Part shown: positions 1 to 11,774 of the stretch, piece by piece
How the letters are laid out: the number at the start of each line of letters is the position of its first letter
Numbering within the stretch: the first letter of the stretch is position 1
NCBI GenBank assembly: GCA_028583605.1
Contig: CM053327.1
Location: forward strand, 21,687,629 to 21,751,628
Reading direction: 5' to 3'
DNA length: 64,000 bases
From: Dastarcus helophoroides
Taxonomy: Eukaryota; Arthropoda; Insecta; Coleoptera; Bothrideridae
Notes under the pieces: model-generated
The model's input: the letters and a program-made list of their open reading frames with translations, nothing else
What the model was told of the DNA's origin: nothing
Databases searched by the model: none
Made by a program: the position numbers and the translations under genes

Positions 1-1420
1 TTAGACAATATACCAATTTAGACAATTTGCAAGGTTTTATCGTAATGTTTACGTTTTTGTTTCGATTTGACATAAAGTTGCTATTTCTATAAAAAGACTT
101 TAAATTTTCAGAAATGTTTTTCGAGGTTTTACAAAAAGGTTGAAGAAGATAAATCAATTGTGGCAAAAAAGACATTTCAAGAAAAAATTTAAAAATATCC
201 AGAGATACAAAAAAATATTTAATTTGAGGTAAAAATTGAATTCTCCATAGAAACTCAAATTTTAGAAAAAAAAACAAATCAAATTTTTTGCAAATATAAA
301 GCCAAGATATCGAAAAAAGACAAATTTTGAGAATAAAATGAAATTTCGAGGAAGGAAAACATGTTTATAAAATACCTTGCTATTTCGAGGAAAAGATCGA
401 ACTTAAAAAAAAATAGAAAATTCCCAGAGAAAGTCAAATTTTCAGAAAAGTGGAAATTTGGGAATCAGGTCAAAAAGAGGAATTCAGAGAATAAATCGAA
501 ATTTCGAAAAAAAGCCAAATTTAACAAAAAACCGAAATTTGAGAAAAATAGCAAAATTTTGAGGAAAAAAAAAAGAAGAATTGTGGAAAAAAGCTTGACA
601 TTTTTAGGAAAGTCTGAATTAAAATAAATGCCAAGTCTCGCAGAGAAAATTAAATTTCGAAAATAAAAGTTTTTGGAAATATGTTAGTTTAAAGAAGAAG
701 ATAAATTTTGAGAATAACTCAAAATTTCGAGAAAAAGGTGGAAAAAGTCAATTTCTTGAGAAAGTCAAATTAAATAAGACACAAAGTCTAACTTTCGAGA
801 AAAGTACGAAGTTTAAAATCAACAAAATATCAAAGATAGAATTTTGAAAATTTTTTGAAAATTTAAATTTGAAAAATAATCAGAACTGTGAGAAACCAGT
901 TGAAATTTTTACGCAGTAGGATTTAGAAAAAAAAGTCGAAATCCTCGGAAGAACCAAATTTTGAGAAGAAAAAACGAGGAATATAAAAACAAACTAGTAC
1001 AAATGTCAAAATCGAAACTTCCAGAGAGTGAAACTTCAAAAACAGCATAAATGTCAAAAAAAAACAGAATTTTGAAAAGAATAGCGCAATTTAGAAAGAT
1101 ATGAGGATCTTTAAAGAAAGTGTCTCAATTTGAAAAAAAATACGAAGTCCTAGAAAAAGCCAAATTTTGAGAATATTGGCAGTTTAAAAAACGAACTTAA
1201 AAAACCAAAATTGCGAGAAAAAGTCGAAATTTTGAGAAAAATAATTTTGAAATAAAAGTGAAATTTTGAATAAAAAAGTTCTTTCAGCTAAATAAATATT
1301 TTCTCTTTACTGCTGATAAAGAGAATCGATGGCCCTGCTCTGCCTACATCCATGCGAGCGGTTACGTAATGGGATAAAATCAGTATTTTGTAATTTATAG
1401 ATATGGGCTTTTTTTGCTGA
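1..1420. repeat. AT-rich purine-skewed quasi-repeat tract
   Basis: The + strand is built from loosely repeated words such as AAATTTCGAGAAAAAG and AAAGTCGAAATTTTGAG, with no fixed period that I can see by eye. The lysine-rich open frame at 361-627 is a by-product of this composition and not a gene. The tract lies upstream of the first visible kuz exon, probably within an intron. Similar tracts recur through the window in both orientations. Confidence 0.7.
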
Positions 1421-1745
1421 AACAGACTGGTCCTTGGTTATCTTCAAAAATTGAAGTACAGATTTTGTTCCCTGAAACCAAGAAAGATAAAACACAACAA
1501 AGGTTACTCTAACGCGTTTCGGTGATAAATATATCATCTTCAGGGGGATGCAGTATCAAGAAAGATTTAAAAACACAACAAAGCTTGCCCTAATGCGTTT
1601 CGATAGCCAAGCTATCATCTTCAGAGAGATACAGTATCTCTGTGAAGATAATAGCTTGGCTATCGTAACGCGTTAGAGCAACCTTTGTCGTGTTTTTTAA
1701 TCTTTCTTGGTTTTAGGGGACAAGGTTTGTATTTCAATTTTTTAT
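1420..1745. mobile_element. Penelope-like element termini, palindromic
   Basis: Contains three copies of one short terminal sequence (motifs CGTTTCGATAGCC, AGCTATCATCTTCAG). The copy at about 1430-1545 and the left arm at 1556-1632 run the same way. The right arm (1633-1710) is inverted, so 1556-1710 is a long imperfect palindrome centred on GAGATACAGTATCTC. The same terminal sequence lies at 28640-28745, next to a GIY-YIG nuclease remnant, and at 63379-63575. That neighbour is the reason for assigning the family. Confidence 0.6.
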
Positions 1746-1749
1746 AGAT

Positions 1750-2237
1750 GTAGGTACAATGTGAGTATTTTTTGTTATTCTTTAAGATTTGAGCCATCCT
1801 GAACAAAATTCCTGGCAACGGCTTTGCAAAAATGGCATACACTTTTAAGAAATTGTGGATCTGAAAAGTGTTTTGCACAAAGGTCTATTGGTTTCTAGTT
1901 ACACCACTGTTGGAGAATTAAAGTTAAGAGAGTTAATACTTTCGATTTATACATGTGAGGTCACGAAGCTTATGACTCGTCTCTCACACACTTTGTTAAC
2001 CCCCTCACCCTTAATGTGCGACCCCAAATGCATTATTTTTTATATTCTATTTTTGGCGAATTCTTTCAATTTTTCATGCTCTCATCACTCCAGTATGTTT
2101 TCAGTGAAATCAATTTCGATTGGGTTTTCATGAATAAAACAATAAGAATTTATATTTCAATAAAGCGAGGAGTTAAGAGGGACACTTAATATTTTCTATG
2201 CCTTTTGCATCTTAATAATTCATTTATTTTTATATAG
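1750..2237. other. kuz intron sequence, nothing recognised
   Basis: AT-rich sequence ending in the splice acceptor TATATAG at 2231-2237. The open frames here show no recognisable protein. Confidence 0.5.
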
Positions 2238-2590
2238 GTCATTCAGCTGGATGTGGAATCAATGATGATACAATTCAATGGATGGAACGAATACAGAATT
2301 CTGGCACGGACGATGATTTGGAACCGGTAGTCCCTAAACAAAATGACAAAACCAAATACCGGAAACACAAAAAGTATCAAAAGCCAATAAGCAAATCCGA
2401 ACATACGCCTTTTAATACCGTCTCATTTAATTCTGAAGATTATGTTAATAAATACTCAGCTGAAGCCAATAAAATCGGTATTAGTAGACACAAGAGAGCA
2501 ACAAGGAGGGATGAACTTAAAAATACGTGTTCATTGTATATACAAACAGATCCTCTGATTTGGAGGCATATTAGAGACCAGTTTCCAGAC
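2238..2590 (+). CDS. kuz: kuz exon: prodomain end, furin site
   Basis: Acceptor TATATAG ends at 2237 and donor GTAAGT starts at 2591. The exon enters with two bases of a split codon and leaves in phase 0. It encodes [10 protein letters not shown] with a probable cysteine-switch Cys, a lysine-rich linker, the RHKR convertase site at 2486-2497 and the start of the mature enzyme ([11 protein letters not shown]). Confidence 0.92.
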
Positions 2591-5500
2591 GTAAGTATTT
2601 TTACATGAAAATATTTGCGTAAAATTTTCTCAAGTTTATGGTACATAATTTAAGCATGTCAGTCACATCTCAAGTGACATGAGATGTCGAGTGTTTGAGG
2701 CATTTTTTATTTTAATCTTGTTTATGGGGTTACGTTTACTTAATGTTTTGTTTTGTGAAATAATTCAGAATCCGTTAAAAAACAGATCTTTCACCAAACA
2801 TTGTTTTAACATTTATTCAGCAACAGCAACCGGTCCCAAAAAGTGAAACATATAAATTGTTCTATTTCGTCATTTTTCTAAGGCAAATTACTGATATTTT
2901 TTTGTTTATAGAGTTATCTAATTAAAGCCATAATGTCATAATTGATATTAAATTCTATTTTTTTCAACAATAAATAAAAACAAATTTTTAATGATATTAA
3001 TGTTGATAAATATGGATATTAATATTCCTGTCATATTTTTTTTAATTTTTAGCACACAGATACTCGAAAGGAGTCCGAATTAAATGACAAAACTAGAGAA
3101 GAAATTTTATCACTAATTGCTCATCACGTCACTGCCGTTAATTATATTTATCGTGATACTAAATTTGATGGTAGAAGTGAACATCGCAACATTAAGTTCG
3201 AAGTTCAGAGAATTAAGGTAAGAGGTCGCCTGGATTCAAGCATCAGTTATTTATTATTATAATTTCAGATTGATGATGACTCCTCTTGTAAATGCACACA
3301 CCACCGTTGCGGTGAAATGAACCAGTTTTGTTTAGAAAATATAGACGTCAGCAATTTTTTGAACATACATTCGCTGGGGAACCATGAGGATTTTTGTTTA
3401 GCATATGTATTTACCTATAGGGATTTCACGGGAGGTACTTTAGGACTCGCTTGGGTAGCTAGTGCTTCTGGCGCCTCTGGAGGTATATGCGAGAAGTACA
3501 AGACTTACACGGAGACAATCGGTGGAATGTACCAATCCACAAAGCGTTCACTGAACACTGGAATTATAACTTTCGTGAATTATAATAGCAGGGTACCCCC
3601 AAAGGTCTCCCAACTTACGTTGGCTCATGAAATTGGACACAATTTTGGATCACCTGTAAGTAATTTTTATAAAAATTTTTAATATAATTGCAATGAGCAA
3701 ACATTTAATTCCATTGAGCAAAAATTGTGGCACAATTCAAATATAAAACGTGGTTAGGTTTAAAAAAATTGTAAGCAAGTTATGAATGTTGTGTTGAACT
3801 TAATTATCACTGCATAGGTTTTGAAAAAAAGAAAAATGTAAATTTTTTCATATAAAATATTTCTGAAATTCTAATAATTTTGTTTCAAAATAAAGGATAT
3901 TAATAAAATTATTTTACAGCCAGCAAGAATAATAAATATGTAGACATAATTAATATTTTGAGAAAATTCACATAATTTCGAAATAAGAAAAATTCAAAAT
4001 TTAAAAATAATGTCAAAAAATGAACTTTTAAAAAATATTCAAAGTTTAGATCTTCACAAAACGAATATTTTAAACAAAGAACAACTCAAAATTAAAATCT
4101 AATCAAAGTTTAAAAATTTAAACAGGGTATTTGAAAAAAAAAAAGTTTGTAACAAAGTAATATGTTAAGACTTTTGTAGCTGCCGACATATTGGAGATAA
4201 TAACCATGACATTTTTACATGAAAATAGTTTTTTTTATAGTTTTTACCTACGCATAGTAAGGGAATTTTTTCTTTTTTTATACACCGGGTGTTGAAGGCA
4301 AAATTTGGAAATCCTCTTTTTTCAAATACAACACACTCTTGTTTTCTAGCATGATTACCCCCCTGAATGCAGACCAGGTGGCATTAACGGCAACTACATT
4401 ATGTTTGCATCAGCCACTAGTGGAGATAGACCTAACAACAGCAAATTTTCAACCTGTAGTGTCGGAAATATATCAAATGTATTGGATGCAATTGAAGATA
4501 ACAAGAAGAGAAATTGTTTTACTGCTTCGGCAGGTGCTTTCTGTGGAAATAAAATTGTAGAAGCAGGTGAAGAATGTGATTGTGGTTATGATGATAACGA
4601 ATGTCAGGACAAATGCTGTTATCCAAGAATTATCAGTCCTGAAGATAAAAAAGATAACAGTTCTGCAAAAAGATGCCAAAGAAGATACGGGACTGAATGT
4701 AGTCCCAGCCAAGGTCCATGCTGTAGTGGTGACACATGTAGATTTATTCCTGCTCAAGCCCATGAAGTTTGTAAACCCAAATCCGATTGCTCAATGCCAT
4801 CCAAATGCAACGGAAAGTCAGCTGAATGCCCACAACCTCTACCGCTTCCGGACAAAACTAGGTGTAACAACAATACACAGTTGTGTATTGCTGGAGAATG
4901 TTCAGGATCAATTTGTTTGGAATGGAACCTGCAAGCCTGTTCTCTAACATCACAGGATCATCCTAACATTGACAAAAGGAAGCTTTGTGAATTGGCATGT
5001 CAAAATGGAACCGACAAATGCAGAAGTACTAGCGAATTCGCGCACAAAGTCGGTCTTCCTCCAGGTGGAATTAGTTTACGTCCTGGATCGCCTTGTGATA
5101 ATTTTCAGGTATGTAAATTCGACAAGAAAAAACCCTCATGAAATTTCGAATTAAAATAAGAAATTGTAAAATCTTAAAAACTCAAAATTTATATGTAAAA
5201 GGAGTTTTCCTAAAGCATTTAGAAATTTTAAGTTTAAACTTGAAATTTTAACAAAAAGTTTAGATAGAATTATACTTCTTGCTCAAAAATCTAAAATTTG
5301 TAGATAAATTGTTAAAGTCGAAATTTTGAAAAATGTTAGTAAATTCGATTTTTTCTTTTGAAAACTTAATTTTTTTCTAAATTTTAAATATTCCTTTCGA
5401 AATTTGGACTTCTTTTTAAAATTGCAAATTACAACTCAAAAAAAAAAAATAAAAATATTCATACCCCGAATTTTGAAACTGAAATTAAATTTTCAGATTG

Positions 5501-7530
5501 AAGTAAATATCTTCAATAAAAATCCAAAATTTATAACGAAAACTGACATTCTGAAAGAAAAAGTTAATCATTTTAGGAGCAACCTTATTTCAGCTTATAA
5601 ATTGAAATTTTTTGAATGAAAATTGAAATTTCTAGGTGCATGACTAAATTCCGAGAACAAAGTTGAAACACTCAAGCTTAATAAAAAAAATGAAGTTTAT
5701 TAGAAAAATCTGACAAAAAAAATAACATATTTTAGAAAAAAAAGAACGAAATTTTTACCTAGAAAAGATCGATCTAATAAATATAAAAATTTTGAATTTG
5801 TACCAAGAAATTTAAAAAAAAAGTCTAAATTTTGAGAGAAATTTGAGTATTGAAATCTCGAGAATTTGAATTGAAATTTAGGCTTGGTTTTTATAGAAAC
5901 AAAATTTTGAGATTATTAGTTTTAAATTTTTGACAAAATTTGAAAAATTTTTTGGGAAAAAAAACGAAATATCGATTTCCACAGTCATAAACATTAAAAT
6001 TTTAAGCAAACCAGCTCAAATTCTATTGGGAAACATTCTGCTTAAACTAACAATTGTATTAACCATTGACCATTACATCAAAAACGATTCAACAAAGTGT
6101 AAAAAAAAAATAAAATGTCTTATAAACTACAACACAGATAGCATGAGCAGAATTATCTAGTCAAATTAAATAAAATTTTTAGTCACAGCTAAAAAACTAA
6201 ACAAATTTAATCGATCATTTCAGTGGTCGCACAACTAAGCTAAATTCAATCGTCAATCAAACTAAATTTTTGGCAACTCTAAAAAGTATAAGTACATGTA
6301 TAATTGATGATTTGTTTTCAGGGATACTGTGACGTATTCCTTAAATGCAGGGCTGTCGATGCTGATGGGCCACTAGTCAGATTAATGAATCTCCTCCTAA
6401 ATAAAGAAACACTGATAACCGTAGCTCAGTGGATTACAGAATATTGGTGGGCTGTACTCTTAATGGGTATTGGTTTTATCATCTTTATGGGGCTTTTTAT
6501 CAAATGCTGTGCGGTTCATACACCTTCTTCCAATCCAAAGAAACCTCCTGCAAGGAGAATTAGTGATACATTAAGAAGACCTATGAATACACTTAGGAGA
6601 ATGGTAAGATACATACAATCATAAAAAAGTTACTCATCAGCATGCGTTGTTTTAAAAATTAATTTGCAATAATTTCCTTAACTGTTTGATAACCACATGT
6701 GATAATAATATTTGTGAATGAATGTGACCTGTTACAGTCTTAAAGGGTTGTATTATAAAATTACTAAACCATTCCAGATTTGATATTATACTTAACACTT
6801 ATTTTCTTATTCTTCTTTTCCTATAAGTAACATTTTCGATATCTATTTTAAATTTTATTTATTGATTATTGAATTTTTTCGGAAAAGTTGAACCAGAAAG
6901 TGAAGTAGGCAGAAAAAAAAATAAATTACTATTATTTTGTATAAAAAATATAAATATTAGTCGTGTTCTCATATCAGGTTGTAAGGCAAATTTTATCTAA
7001 TAGCATATTTTTAAAAAAAGTCTTTCTAGATTGTGCAAATTTATTTTAGAAAAGCGAAAGTTGGTAATTTGAAGAGAATTTTAAAGAAACAATTTGTTGA
7101 AGTATTGGATATTTTTTAAGATAATTTAGGGAGCAGTTTTGCGTATCATATCATCATTATCATCATGGTTATTTTTTCCAAGCGGCACAGCAGAGGTCAG
7201 CATATGGTTCCTCATGGACCTAGCGGAAGAACGCGTCCAGAACGTCCGGGGAGAGCTTCAACAGCTCAAAATGGCCCTAGGCCTGGATATGGGGAAGGTA
7301 GAGGGCACTATCATACCCCAAAAGGTATTTTTTCAATTATTTAGAATTCCACTGACTTAACATTAGATGTTGAACATAAACAAACTAATACACATCGTTT
7401 ATTTCACACTACAATAGATTATTCCCCATTAGCGACAGCCCCACCAACGAATTACAACCGACAGAATCATCCTGAACTGTACGCAGGTGCGTACGATAGG
7501 AACGCTTACGAGATGAGACAAAAGGTTTGA
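2238..7530 (+). CDS. kuz: ADAM10/Kuzbanian metalloprotease, 3' seven exons
   Basis: Membrane-anchored zinc protease of the ADAM10 family. In insects Kuzbanian sheds ectodomains, notably of Notch and Delta, at the cell surface or in the secretory route. Exons: 2238-2590, 3053-3217, 3269-3655, 4350-5108, 6322-6603, 7183-7324 and 7418-7530. All junctions are GT-AG and the frame is kept throughout, giving 732 residues in the window. In order they show the prodomain end with a Cys-switch-like AGCG, a furin site RHKR (2486-2497), the zinc motif [12 protein letters not shown] split by an intron after SP, a disintegrin region with ECDCG, a Cys-rich region, a membrane helix ([11 protein letters not shown]) followed by the HTPSSNPK motif typical of ADAM10, and a proline- and arginine-rich tail. 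The catalytic residues are intact. The signal peptide and most of the prodomain are upstream of the window. The TGA stop at 7528 is followed by an open in-frame extension. ADAM17 is less likely because of the tail and zinc-site wording. Confidence 0.95.
3053..3217 (+). CDS. kuz: kuz exon: start of metalloprotease domain
   Basis: Acceptor TTTTTAG ends at 3052 and donor GTAAGA starts at 3218. 55 codons, phase 0 at both ends. Too short for a long open frame call, but it joins its neighbours in frame and encodes a conserved-looking [15 protein letters not shown] helix and FEVQRIK strand. Confidence 0.9.
3269..3655 (+). CDS. kuz: kuz exon: metalloprotease with zinc site
   Basis: Acceptor TTTCAG ends at 3268 and donor GTAAGT starts at 3656. 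129 codons. Contains [25 protein letters not shown] and the zinc-binding HEIGH (3626-3640) with the catalytic Glu. The preceding intron (3218-3268) is only 51 bp. Confidence 0.95.
4350..5108 (+). CDS. kuz: kuz exon: disintegrin and Cys-rich domains
   Basis: Acceptor TTTCTAG ends at 4349 and donor GTATGT starts at 5109. 253 codons. It opens with the HD that completes the zinc motif, then [11 protein letters not shown] with the Met-turn, NNCF-like [21 protein letters not shown] (disintegrin start), SPSQGPCC and a Cys-dense region ending PGSPCDNFQ. Confidence 0.95.
5140..6170. repeat. AT-rich quasi-repeat tract in a kuz intron
   Basis: A-rich + strand with recurrent AAATTTTGA and GAAATTTC words, like 1-1420. 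Open frames at 5404-5619 and 5930-6160 are compositional artefacts. Confidence 0.6.
6322..6603 (+). CDS. kuz: kuz exon: membrane helix and tail start
   Basis: Acceptor TTTTCAG ends at 6321 and donor GTAAGA starts at 6604. 94 codons. Encodes [18 protein letters not shown], a strongly hydrophobic segment from WWAVLLMG to about LFIKCC, then [14 protein letters not shown] and a basic cytoplasmic stretch. Confidence 0.95.
7183..7324 (+). CDS. kuz: kuz exon: cytoplasmic tail
   Basis: Acceptor TTTTTTCCAAG ends at 7182 and donor GTATTT starts at 7325. 47 codons plus one base. Gly/Pro/Arg/His-rich ([24 protein letters not shown]), as expected of an ADAM10 tail. Confidence 0.85.
7418..7530 (+). CDS. 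kuz: kuz terminal exon to first stop
   Basis: Acceptor ACAATAG ends at 7417. The split Asp codon joins to YSPLATAPP and the frame runs to AYEMRQKV and TGA (7528-7530). The tail resembles other insect Kuz tails only in composition, and the frame stays open past the stop (next entry). Confidence 0.8.
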
Positions 7531-7677
7531 CAAAACAGATCTGCTGGGTTTCGGGTATCTCCACCGCCCGAATATCCTGGTACTCCGATGGCCAACGCTC
7601 ATTTTGGGGGTCTTCCTTTTGTACATGCTTCCAGCATTTCCGTCAGCTTGAGAAAGGATTGCGACAATGAAGAGTAG
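7531..7677 (+). other. kuz: possible kuz stop-readthrough extension (48 codons)
   Basis: Directly after TGA-C the same frame is open for 48 codons to TAG at 7675-7677. The predicted peptide is not low-complexity. It includes SAGFRVSPPPEYPGTP, which carries a PPxY motif of the kind bound by WW domains, and then GGLPFVHASSIS. TGA followed by C is the stop context most often linked to readthrough in animals. A base error, or a real shortened tail with a fossil extension, are alternatives. Confidence 0.5.
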
Positions 7678-8456
7678 ATTGACTTTCGAATCAACAGCTT
7701 GGCCGAATATAATTCTGTGATTTATTTGCGCGTGAACTTTTACCGATAGAAAGTGCGCGCGTCTCTTTTCTTTGAACTTTTTTAAATTAAATAAAACGGG
7801 TGCATTTGATAGTCACCTTTCATTTTAGATTTCGTTTTATTTGTATATTTGAAGTGTCGCAATATTTTGACAAACTTTTTCAAATGATATTAATTTAGCT
7901 TAATTTTTAAATACAAGGCTGATTTATTGAATTGATTGTTAGATTTTAAACATTGAATATAATGCAATATCTGCCAGCAGTAGTGGCTATCGCCAAATTT
8001 TGTAATGTTAGCGTGTCTGATTCAACTTTGTGGACGAATTTCTTTCTATTCAACAAGTACAACTTTGGCAGAATTGTAAGATTTTTCCATGTTTATAAAT
8101 ATCTTAACCAAAGTACATTTTAAAGTTAGAATACTTTTATACTTCAATGTTAATATTGATCTCTGAAAGAAACAAAAAAAAAAACTACCTAAAACTGCCA
8201 CTTTTTTTTTAAATCTTTTATTTTATTGACCGAGTTAACCTCAGATATCAGAATGAAAAGACATTCAGTAATTAAATTTGTCTTATTAATTTTATTTTTA
8301 TGTCATGTAATTCTTATTAAAATTTCTGATGTACAAGTAGTTTGGCAAAATGTACTGTTGAATTATCAGAAATTTGTGATATACTAATTTTGCTCCCTAA
8401 ATTAATATTTTGGCACATTTGATATGCAATATGTTATATTTTGTGCTAAACTGTAT

Positions 8457-8488
8457 AATAAAACATGTAAAATATCTATGTAAATAAA
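8457..8488 (+). terminator. tandem poly(A) signals
   Basis: AATAAA at 8457-8462 and 8483-8488, about 0.8 kb after the kuz stop codons. Confidence 0.4.
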
Positions 8489-8817
8489 AGGAATCATTGT
8501 TTTTATAAAAATATGTACCATATTTAAACATTTGTTTGGAGTACTGTAGTACCTATTGCATTTAATACTTGCATACTATTTCCAAAATTGTGCTTTCGGT
8601 GATTTTTATTTGGAAATGGTATACAAACTATTTACATAAGTTATTGGAACATAGAGTCGTTATCTATTTGCTGGTAGGTACTATTCATCCTCATTGACCA
8701 ATACTTGTTGTGCATGTTGCTTGATACATGTACCAGTCATATATTGTTTAAAATGACTTTTTATAATATTGTGAATATTAATTAATGTATTATTGTCAAT
8801 CTGTAATATATATAAAA

Positions 8818-8823
8818 AATAAA
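8818..8823 (+). terminator. distal poly(A) signal
   Basis: AATAAA followed by GTCTTAAATTTTTC. A plausible longer kuz 3' end. Confidence 0.3.
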
Positions 8824-9000
8824 GTCTTAAATTTTTCATATTCATACTCTTTCTTTAGAACCACTGCAAAATGTTATATTTTATGTAAATTGTTAATAAA
8901 AGATAATACTAGAACATCACATTCACCATTTAGATCAAATATTAGAAGTAATTTGTTTTAGGAATTTAATGACAATTGTTTTTTATTTTAAGGGTATTTT

Positions 9001-9603
9001 ATGAAAAATTCTAAATTTTTACTTTCAGTTTTACATTCAATTTCTATTCCCAGAAAGATATAATTCCACCATTTTTGGTTAAAGAGTACATTCTGGTCTT
9101 AAGGAGGTTTGAGGTTAAACAATAATAATGAAAGTAGCTAAAATGTTTTTTCTTTAGTACATTGTTTTTAGACTTATTAGAAAATTGTTTATAAAAATTT
9201 TGAGGTCATTACGAAACTTTTTGTCATAAATCTAATAAAACTGTGCATGCACTTATGGGAGACATATCAATTTAACCTGCTAATGTCACATTAATTTATA
9301 TCTAAAGAAGAAATAATGCCAACAAAAATTAAGCATGTTGCACATTGATAGGGTGAATGTGCCTGTTAGCCAACCACTTCCTATGGAAGCTTGATATGTT
9401 TGCTTTAAAATGCTTTTTACATGAAAATGTGCGAAAAAATTAGTGCGCAGATGCTTAAAAAACGGTTGACATGTTTTATAATGAACCTATCTATTAGGCT
9501 TAATTAGGCACTGATTTCATACAAAGGTAAAGTTTTAAAACACCAATCGATATAAATATTGGGGTGGCCGGCAACTGGTATACTAAAAAGTCATTATACC
9601 CTT
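9001..9603. other. intergenic, nothing recognised
   Basis: AT-rich sequence between the kuz 3'UTR and the BEL/Pao LTR. I see no coding or repeat feature apart from a short GC-richer patch near 9560-9580. Confidence 0.4.
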
Positions 9604-9874
9604 TGAATTGTCACTGACAAGCATTTTTCTCAGCAATTGGATGACTTTAACGAAACTACACATTTCAGTTACACTATGTATATTTTTCGTATATTCATAA
9701 TACGACTAGTCACTTCCAAGTGCAGTTATCGAATGTTTTATATTTCAAAAAAAGGAAGTAGTGGAGTCAATTACTCGCAGGTAGTCTACCCTTCGTAGAA
9801 ATGCTCTGTAAAAAAAAATCGTTCTGTGCCCTAACGGTACATTTCTAAAAATAAAATGTTGGCTTGGCCCAACA
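9604..9874 (-). mobile_element. BEL/Pao LTR (3' copy)
   Basis: Starts TG (TGAATTGTCAC) and ends CCCAACA on the + strand. It shares long matches with 11775-12039, for example ACGACTAGTCACTTCC and GGAAGTAGTGGAGTCAA. Confidence 0.85.
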
Positions 9875-10089
9875 TAGTCGGGCGCGTTGAAAATACCTAT
9901 TTTCAAAATTAAAGATTAAACTAATTATCAATTACATTAAAATTTAATTAGACAACATATCTATACACAATGACTAACAGGAAACAGTATAGAAGTTACA
10001 CTCTAAATGGAATTGTCCGATCTCAGAGAAATGGAAAATTATTGTCTACCTAATCACTAATTGTGTCATTTGTTTTTTGCGCACACCTC

Positions 10090-11774
10090 GCACACTTATT
10101 TGTGTATAGGGAGGAGACACAATTTTGTGATGGGACGTTTCAGAGTCCCTATTGCGATTCTCACTGTCACTACCCGCACGTGATTGTCTTTGCCAGAGTG
10201 AATGTTCTCGATTCTGCCCATTCGCCAAACCGATGGTGGTGTGTTGTCTTCTTTGATTATCACCATATCATTGATATTTACTGCAGGTGACATACTTTTT
10301 CACTTTGGACGCTGTTGAAGATAATTCGGATATTTATACGACCAGCGCTTCCAAAAGTGTTGGTGGAGTTGAGTTATCCTCTGCCATCTCGTGAGCCGCG
10401 AGATGGGAGTGTCGGAGAGGTCTTCTTCCGCAGAAGATGTGAGTGGAGCTCCGATTAAGAAGTGGCCAGGAGTTAATGGGGTTAGGTCATTAGGATCTTA
10501 CGACATTGGTGTGAGAGGACTTGAATAGAGACAGGCCTCGATTTGTACTAAAAGAGTTCATCTCTTCTCATGTTAACAAACTATTACCAATTACCCGCTT
10601 CAAGTGCTTTTTCGTAGATTTTATCGCAGACTCCCAAAGGCCACTCATATGAGATGCCCTCGGCGGTATGAAATGAAACTCGATTGATTCGTTTGCTAAC
10701 TTATCAAATATTTCAGCTCAAAATGCATTTGATTTAAATAGAGATTGAAGTTCACGATCTGCACCTACAAACGTCGTTGCATTATCAGAGTAAATGTGCT
10801 GAACCTTGCCACGTCTTGCCATGAATCCTTTTAAAGCGTTCAGAAACGTTTCCGTGGTACAATCGAAAATAAGTTCAATATGAGCCGCTTTTGTTGCCAT
10901 ATATACAAAAATGGCTATATATGACTTGATCAAGATGGGCCTACTCCTTGACCTACCTTGTTTTACCTGTACTGGGCCTGCGTAATCAAGACCAGTATGT
11001 GTAAAGGGACGAGACTTTTGCATACGACACAAAGGAAGATTTCCCATAAGTTGATCACAGGTTGGAGGGTTTGTTCTGAGACACTTTATACATTTGTGTC
11101 GTATTTTCCGAACAGCATTTCTGCATGTAATGATCCAAAATTTCTCTCGGACTGCTGTGAGAGTAGCCTGGGGCTCCGCGTGTAGTTGGCTATCATGTGC
11201 TTGCCATATTATTAACGTCGTAAAATAGTGATTATTGGAGATTATATATATATTGATGTTTTTGGTCTTGAGAAAGGTTAGTATTATGTAGGCGCCCTCC
11301 TACTCGTAGGAGACCATCTTTATCCAAAAAGGGGTTGAGACATAGAAGTTTGCTACTATTATCTACCCTGTTATTTTTACCGAGAGACTGAATCTCCTTT
11401 GAAAATTCTATTTTCTGAACGATTTTTACGACTTGCCTTAGAGCTCGTTTCAATTGAAAGCATGTCAAAGATTCATGTGACTCCTTATGTTTTTTGCTAG
11501 AATTGTTTATGAATCTGAGCATCCATGCGACCGTACGAATTAATTTCGAAAATGAAGAAAATTTTGTCAATAAATCGCATGATATTTCTACCGACGAAAC
11601 CAAATTGACAGATTTTTTTAAATCTGGAATATTGTTTCCTTCTTGAGTTGGCCATTGATCATTTTTGAGTTGCAACCAATCAGGCCCGTGCCACCATAAT
11701 TGTGATTTAGCTAAATCCATAGGAAGCATACCTCGCAAAATGATATCAGCTGGATTATCCGGCTCGAAGGACCA
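10090..11774 (-). pseudogene. BEL/Pao pol C-terminal half (integrase)
   Basis: Reading leftwards: NPADIILRGM and WWHGPDWL (11775-11690, typical of BEL/Pao connection regions), a linker with DGLLRVGGRLHN (about 11300), then integrase with HTGLDYAGP, KAAHIEL and YSDNATTFVGA (11000-10750), WESAIKSTKKHLKR near 10640-10600, and a C-terminal domain with VIIKEDNTPPSVWRMGRI (10270-10200) of the DUF5641 type. The Asp, Asp and Glu positions of the integrase are visible. At least one stop (near 10720) and frame changes break the reading, so it cannot be expressed whole. The ORF boundaries at 10718, 11047, 11232 and 11738 are fragments of this one gene. Confidence 0.85.

Larger units (their letters stand above)
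7678..9000 (+). other. kuz: kuz 3'UTR region
   Basis: Non-coding AT-rich sequence after the last stop. Canonical AATAAA signals occur at 7790, 8457, 8483 and 8818, so several 3' ends are possible. The closely spaced pair at 8457 and 8483 looks the most convincing. Confidence 0.5.

Noticed and set aside
361..627. 88-codon lysine-rich open frame
   Set aside because: Its composition is explained by the A-rich quasi-repeat tract; no domain or start context supports a gene.
4473..4763. 96-codon - strand open frame opposite a kuz exon
   Set aside because: Antisense shadow of the disintegrin-encoding exon, which has clear family residues on the + strand.
7429..7626. - strand open frame over the end of kuz
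   Set aside because: It is the antisense of the kuz tail and its extension; its Arg/Ser-rich peptide has no features of its own.
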